A stretch of DNA of 28,750 nucleotides, from NCBI GenBank assembly GCA_964629475.1, contig CAZVQW010000028.1, positions 1 through 28,750 on the forward strand. The letters are read 5' to 3'. Under the pieces are notes generated by a model. It was not told the DNA's origin. It searched no databases and saw only the letters and a list, made by a program, of their open reading frames with translations. The position numbers and the translations under genes are program-made. Source of the DNA: SMWD01 sp964629475 (GTDB lineage: Bacteria > Pseudomonadota > Gammaproteobacteria > Steroidobacterales > GCA-2729495). This document shows positions 25,099-28,750 of this stretch, one piece after another; within the stretch, counting starts at the first letter, position 1, and every line of letters begins with the position of its first letter.

Positions 25099-25623
25099 TT
25101 ACGGGTTATAGCTTGCGCACAGGTGTTGACGCATCGCCGGTTCAGGTGCTTCTACGTAACCGTGGTCATAAGCCACGATATGCAGGTCCGCGGCAAAGGC
25201 ATCGAGCAATTCACCAGGCTTCAGCAGAAATGCCGGGTTGCGCGGGTGTCCGAAGCGTTCGTTACCTGCTGCGAATGTGTCATAGATCAGCGTGCCGCCG
25301 TCGGTCAGGGCAGCGATCAGGTATGGATACAGTGGGGGATACCGGTAATTCGTGACGACGATACCGCCAAAGCGCCGGCCGGTGAACGGCCATGGCGAAT
25401 GCTCCAGATCGTGTTCGATGAGCTCAAACCTGTCGTCCGCGGCAAGATCGACGACGCCGGACAAATTGCGATCGATCGCCGTAACCCGGTGACCAAGACC
25501 GGCAAGGTAACGAGTATGACGGCCGTTGCCGCAGGCCAGATCGAGTACGTTCGACGCCGGTGCTATGCGACCGGCGTGTTGATGCGCCCAGACAGAGATG
25601 TCCTGATGGTTATGGTCCCGCAT
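25099..25623 (-). CDS. Small class I SAM-dependent methyltransferase (TehB-like)
   Basis: A 174-residue Rossmann-fold methyltransferase. Motif I is LDLACGNGRH (27-36), an acidic Asp51 ends strand 2 (VTAIDRN), and a post-motif region (FGGIVVTNYRYPPLYP, then LTDGGTLIYDTFA) completes the core. The substrate is unknown; compact proteins of this type include TehB-like detoxification enzymes and uncharacterised housekeeping methyltransferases. It starts 58 bases after the pilin gene on the same strand, and a pair of 12-base repeats lies immediately before its ATG. It may be co-transcribed with that gene, but the functions show no obvious link. Confidence 0.85.
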   Translation of the reverse strand: MRDHNHQDISVWAHQHAGRIAPASNVLDLACGNGRHTRYLAGLGHRVTAIDRNLSGVVDLAADDRFELIEHDLEHSPWPFTGRRFGGIVVTNYRYPPLYPYLIAALTDGGTLIYDTFAAGNERFGHPRNPAFLLKPGELLDAFAADLHIVAYDHGYVEAPEPAMRQHLCASYNP

Positions 25624-25630
25624 GGGGCTA

Positions 25631-25656
25631 GCCTATCAGGGTCGGCCTATCAGGGT
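25631..25656. repeat. Pair of 12-bp direct repeats before the methyltransferase start
   Basis: GCCTATCAGGGT occurs at 25631-25642 and again at 25645-25656, a 14-base period. On the minus strand it reads ACCCTGATAGGC, beginning seven bases upstream of the ATG at 25623. It could be an operator or a chance duplication; no canonical ribosome binding site lies in the same stretch. Confidence 0.75.
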
Positions 25657-25680
25657 AGGGCTGTCAGCAGGACAGGTGTG

Positions 25681-26238
25681 TCAAGTGGTCCAGCAGGTAG
25701 TGTAGGCGTTGGGGTCTTTATTAATCGTTAACTGCGGTTTGCCGCCGACATGCAGGATCAGGCTGCGGTTGAATTCAGGGCCACGAACGTCACAAAACAG
25801 CATTTCACCGGAGTTTTCGGCGATTGTATTGACCATGATCTGGCCATTCGGCCGAAACGTCAGAAATCGTTCGAATTCCTGTGATTGGATTTCGACATCG
25901 GCAATGCCGTTGGTCGTACCGAGAACCTCGTCGTTCGTATCGATGTGCCGGTCGTGATCGCTGTCGATAAAATAGATCCAGCCATCCTGCCACTGAGCAT
26001 CGTCACACTGTTCGGCATTGCTGCTCGGGCAGATCGTTACCTGTTCATTGCGGGTGATTGCCGTGCTGCGTGCCGCGTGAAGTGTCGAAATGAGATCATT
26101 CGTGGCCGCCGCACGCTGACCATTGGTGACGATATTCGTCATTGCCGGTACCGCCATCGATGCGGTGACAGCCGCGATGGCCAGTGTCGCCATCATCTCG
26201 GCCAAAGTGAAACCCTGTTGTGCGGTATTGTGACTCAC
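25681..26238 (-). CDS. FimT/GspH-family type IV minor pseudopilin
   Basis: A 185-residue class III-signal protein. The leader ends in Gly and mature residue +1 is Phe (QQG|FTLAEMM), with the conserved Glu at +5 and a hydrophobic helix to about residue 36, the pattern cut and methylated by prepilin peptidase. The rest (TNDLISTLHAARSTAITRNEQVTICPSS, DGWIYFIDSDHD, a C-terminal Cys pair) matches GspH/FimT minor pilins, which prime type IV pilus or type II pseudopilus assembly in the inner membrane. Start: a GTG at 26238 gives a nine-residue leader and follows GGGGAC; an ATG at 26283 would give 24 residues with Cys and Pro and lacks a ribosome binding site. No other pilin gene is adjacent, so it is an isolated minor pilin. 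Confidence 0.85.
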   Translation of the reverse strand: MSHNTAQQGFTLAEMMATLAIAAVTASMAVPAMTNIVTNGQRAAATNDLISTLHAARSTAITRNEQVTICPSSNAEQCDDAQWQDGWIYFIDSDHDRHIDTNDEVLGTTNGIADVEIQSQEFERFLTFRPNGQIMVNTIAENSGEMLFCDVRGPEFNRSLILHVGGKPQLTINKDPNAYTTCWTT

Positions 26239-26308
26239 TGCGTCGTCCCCGGTTCCGGTACATGTCGGAGTTGGGTCGAGCATAGGGGTGTTGTATGGCG
26301 CGGTATTC

Positions 26309-26324
26309 TGTGACTGGTGTCACG
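26309..26324. promoter_or_regulatory. CRP/Vfr-like site upstream of the pseudopilin gene
   Basis: TGTGA-CTGGTG-TCACG differs by one base from the CRP consensus TGTGA-N6-TCACA. It lies about 70 bases before the preferred pilin start and just after gdh. CRP homologues such as Vfr control type IV pili in pseudomonads. Nearby 26325-26339 also looks like a worn REP fragment. Confidence 0.5.
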
Positions 26325-26372
26325 GGAGTCGCTCCTGCGGGCATTACGCCGATGTTTATTTGCCCGGATCTC

Positions 26373-27671
26373 CTAGGGGAACAGGCCCCTCGATAGTTTC
26401 GCCGCCGCGACGCGATCGATGCCTTCGATCAGTGCTGCAGTACGCATGTTGATATTGTCTCGCTGGCTGCGCATCAGCGTTTTCTCGAAGGCCTTGGTCA
26501 GGATCAGGTGCAGGCGATTATTGATTTCTTCAAGTGACCACGTGATGTTTTGTGTCCCCTGAACCCACTCGAAGTACGAGACCGTGACACCGCCGGCGTT
26601 GCCAAGAATATCTGGCAGCACGAAGATACCGCGCTGGTCGAGGATCTCGTCGGCCTCGAGCGTTGTCGGGCCGTTGGCACCCTCGGCCAGGAGCTTGCAC
26701 TTGATGCGCTCTGCATTGTCGGCGGTAATCTGATTCTGCAGTGCTGCCGGGACGAGGATGTCGCATTCAAGTTCGAGTAGTTCTGCGTTGCTGACCCGCT
26801 CGCCGAGTGTGCAACCGTCGAGAGATCCATTTTGATCGACGTATTGATGCAGCGCGCTGACCGATAATCCGTCCGGGTTGTACAGGCCGCCGGAAACATC
26901 GCTGACGGCGATAATCTCGACGCCGTTTTCAATCAGGCATTTGGCGGTATTGATGCCGACGTTGCCGAACCCCTGCACCACGGCCGTCGAAGAGGCCAGA
27001 TCGAGATTCATGAACCTGGCGGCCTCGATGATCAGGTAGACGAGGCCACGGCCGGTTGCCGCATCGCGGCCCAGCGAGCCACCGAGTACGACCGGCTTGC
27101 CGGTGACGATCTCGGGTACCGGGAAGCCGACCTGCTGGCTATAGGTATCCATGATCCATGACATGACTTGCTCGTTCGTGCCCATGTCCGGCGCGGGGAT
27201 GTCTTTATCCGGGCCGATCATCGTGATGATTTCCATTGTGAAACGGCGAGTTAGCCGCTGTAGTTCGGGGCTGGAAAGCAACGAAGGATTGATGCGCACA
27301 CCGCCTTTCGCGCCACCGAACGGCAGCCCCATCAGGGAACACTTCCACGTCATCCACATTGCCAGCGCCGAGACCTCGCCGAGATTGACCTCCTCGTGGT
27401 AACGGATGCCGCCCTTGGTCGGCCCCATTGTCAGAACGTGCTGGACACGATAGCCGAATACGGTCTCGACCTCGGTGTAATCATCACGGCGAGTCGGGAA
27501 GCTGACCATCAACGTCCGTTGCGGAAACATCAGTCGGTCGCGGATATTTTCATCCAGGTTCATGATCGTAGCCGCTTTCAGGAACTGCTCCTGGGCGAGG
27601 CGGAACATCGGGTCATCCCACTCGGCTTGAGGGCTGAGTGGTTGATCAAACGGTTGGGTGACAGGGTTCAT
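26373..27671 (-). CDS. Glutamate dehydrogenase (Glu/Leu/Phe/Val dehydrogenase family)
   Basis: A 432-residue enzyme that reversibly aminates 2-oxoglutarate to glutamate. Substrate-domain motifs are GPTKGGIRYH (Lys86), Lys110 in MTWKCSLMGLPFGGAKGG, whose Lys122 is the catalytic lysine, and Asp162 in APDMGTNE. The nucleotide domain has GFGNVG (234-239). The family start and length (about 420-430) match the compact NAD-type enzymes. Cofactor preference cannot be fixed by eye; the GFGNVG loop followed by SDVSGG suggests NAD. A strong GGAGG precedes the ATG by five bases. A perfect CRP-like palindrome lies about 110 bases upstream. Leucine dehydrogenase is less likely given the GDH-type N-terminal domain. 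Confidence 0.93.
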   Translation of the reverse strand: MNPVTQPFDQPLSPQAEWDDPMFRLAQEQFLKAATIMNLDENIRDRLMFPQRTLMVSFPTRRDDYTEVETVFGYRVQHVLTMGPTKGGIRYHEEVNLGEVSALAMWMTWKCSLMGLPFGGAKGGVRINPSLLSSPELQRLTRRFTMEIITMIGPDKDIPAPDMGTNEQVMSWIMDTYSQQVGFPVPEIVTGKPVVLGGSLGRDAATGRGLVYLIIEAARFMNLDLASSTAVVQGFGNVGINTAKCLIENGVEIIAVSDVSGGLYNPDGLSVSALHQYVDQNGSLDGCTLGERVSNAELLELECDILVPAALQNQITADNAERIKCKLLAEGANGPTTLEADEILDQRGIFVLPDILGNAGGVTVSYFEWVQGTQNITWSLEEINNRLHLILTKAFEKTLMRSQRDNINMRTAALIEGIDRVAAAKLSRGLFP

Positions 27672-27778
27672 GTAACCTCCGATCGGAAAAAGTCGCCGGG
27701 CCGCGAGCCCGTCAGATAATGGGCGCGGGTTATCAGTTGAGGATAGCTGATTCCGCTGGATTATGTCGCTATGAGTTG

Positions 27779-27794
27779 TGTGACCGGAGTCACA
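27779..27794. promoter_or_regulatory. Perfect CRP-consensus palindrome upstream of glutamate dehydrogenase
   Basis: TGTGA-CCGGAG-TCACA matches the CRP consensus at all ten specified bases. On the minus strand a -10-like CATAAT lies at 27765-27760; if real, the site would overlap the -35 region and block rather than activate transcription. The 176-base gap 27672-27847 holds only this and the gdh ribosome binding site. Confidence 0.6.
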
Positions 27795-27847
27795 GATTTC
27801 CAGAGTGAAAGCTAAATTAGAGTGGCTGTAGTGCTGGCAATTGCTTC

Positions 27848-28693
27848 TCAGTTTTTCTCTTCGAGTATGGACAAGTTGGAGTACTCTTTGAGTTGTTCGG
27901 CAAGGTGAGTCACTTTCGTCAGTTTCGACATCTGTCTGGCAGATGCTTCCGGGTTGTTGTTCGTGTAGTGGTACAAAGCGCAGGTGATTGCCTTATTGTA
28001 ATTCACCAGCACTTTGAGCGATCCCCTTCGAATGGAGTAAACGTAATACTGGAGATTGTGTGGTACCTGGAAAAGATTGTCTTGCGAGTGCAGGAAAACC
28101 TCATTGATCAATTTAAGCAGCAGCCTTGTGTCGGTCCCTTCACCCTGAGCATCTGTCCTGTTAATCAATGCATTTTTGTAGAGCAGGTATTCCTCATCGC
28201 TAATTTTACTGCGAAGCTCTTCCAGCAGTCGCAAGTTTCCTGCGAGTGAGAAGATGTCGATATCCGTCTCTGCGTGGGGCAGAATCCTGGCTCTGAAAAG
28301 AGCAATGGCCGACTTGCCGTACTCTTTCGTCAGGTAATAGTAGAACGCCATCTTGATACGACTGGCAAGTACTGCGAGACGGATTTTCCTGGTTAACTGA
28401 AGCCGGATGTCTTTTCCGGAATCCAGGTCTTTTCCTGCGACATATTTCCACTTAAGGAAGATAAATATCTTTGGTATGAAGTGAATATCGTACTTGATCT
28501 CATCGTGCACGAGCCTTTTGATGATCTCCTGCTTCGTGCTTTTTCTTACCGGGAAATTAGATAGGACCAGTAGATCGTAGTCGCTGGTAGCAGTCTGTTC
28601 ATTGTAAAAGTAGGAACCAACCAAAATGGTTCTGGCGCCGGGAAGACTTGCCTTGATCGCCGACCTGATGCGATCGATGGGATGATGGCTCAT
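27848..28693 (-). CDS. Nucleotidyltransferase-domain protein (Pol beta-like superfamily)
   Basis: A 281-residue protein. The N-terminus has the nucleotidyltransferase signature G26-S27 followed by SDYD (37-40), giving the D38-x-D40 metal pair, and a third Asp69 in IKYDIHF, so the catalytic triad is complete. The rest is mainly helical with no domain I recognise (an IKMAFYYYLTKEYGKSAIALFRARIL helix in pieces near 115-140). Related folds act in antibiotic modification, toxin-antitoxin systems and polysaccharide loci; which applies is unknown. The gene is clearly AT-richer than its neighbours: the line 28441-28500 has 18 G/C of 60. Codon use also differs, suggesting acquisition. The start follows GGGAAGAAG. 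The adjacent 28694-28750 is non-coding and cut by the window edge. Confidence 0.75.
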   Translation of the reverse strand: MSHHPIDRIRSAIKASLPGARTILVGSYFYNEQTATSDYDLLVLSNFPVRKSTKQEIIKRLVHDEIKYDIHFIPKIFIFLKWKYVAGKDLDSGKDIRLQLTRKIRLAVLASRIKMAFYYYLTKEYGKSAIALFRARILPHAETDIDIFSLAGNLRLLEELRSKISDEEYLLYKNALINRTDAQGEGTDTRLLLKLINEVFLHSQDNLFQVPHNLQYYVYSIRRGSLKVLVNYNKAITCALYHYTNNNPEASARQMSKLTKVTHLAEQLKEYSNLSILEEKN

Positions 28694-28750
28694 GTTACTA
28701 TCTTACTTCTTCCCCAGAGGTCAGTCTGATTACAATGGAACATACACAAT

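Overview
The window reads as one chromosomal segment of a gammaproteobacterium. I base this on moderately high GC, a nadA-nadB pair, an ExeA-like ATPase, a FimT/GspH-type minor pseudopilin, a homodimeric AceE, a GAF-GGDEF-EAL protein and REP-type palindromes that begin with GTAG. No genus can be named from the sequence alone. Coding density is high. I see no tRNA, rRNA, CRISPR array, transposase or phage gene.

Layout. (1) 99-4362, plus strand: a thiamine-diphosphate enzyme with a Tat-like N-terminus, a valine-pyruvate-type aminotransferase (AvtA) and a malonyl-CoA:ACP transacylase-like protein. They look like one transcription unit of unknown overall purpose. (2) 4371-5633, minus strand: an ExeA-like AAA ATPase that converges on (1), with a hairpin spanning both stop codons. 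(3) 5913-15692, minus strand: a compact propionyl-CoA/methylmalonyl-CoA operon, in transcription order matB, a CitE/CLYBL-like CoA-ester lyase, methylmalonyl-CoA mutase, pccB, pccA, meaB, mce. A 38-bp inverted repeat lies between the mutase gene and pccB. Two related REP doublets flank the cassette, at 5.8 kb and 15.75 kb. (4) 15793-18507, minus strand: pyruvate dehydrogenase E1 (aceE) without E2 or E3 beside it, divergent from (5) 18731-19936, plus strand, an FMN-dependent alpha-hydroxy-acid dehydrogenase with a Tat-like N-terminus. (6) 19949-22590, minus strand: nadB and nadA, de novo quinolinate synthesis. (7) 22887-25076, plus strand: a GAF-GGDEF-EAL protein predicted to degrade c-di-GMP. 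(8) 25099-27671, minus strand: a small methyltransferase, a FimT-like pseudopilin and a glutamate dehydrogenase. CRP-like palindromes lie upstream of the pilin gene and of gdh. (9) 27848-28693, minus strand: an AT-rich nucleotidyltransferase-domain gene that may mark the edge of an accessory region continuing past the window.

How the genes work together. The central operon encodes a full route from propionyl-CoA, and from free malonate or methylmalonate via MatB, through (S)- and (R)-methylmalonyl-CoA to succinyl-CoA, together with the MeaB chaperone GTPase. Its contents match, family by family, the human mitochondrial set ACSF3, CLYBL, MUT, PCCB, PCCA, MMAA and MCEE. The lyase is therefore worth testing as a C5/C4-CoA clearing enzyme that protects the B12 mutase. 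The hydroxy-acid dehydrogenase and AceE beside it suggest a 2-oxo-acid link (hydroxy acid to oxo acid to acyl-CoA), but this is inference from position only.
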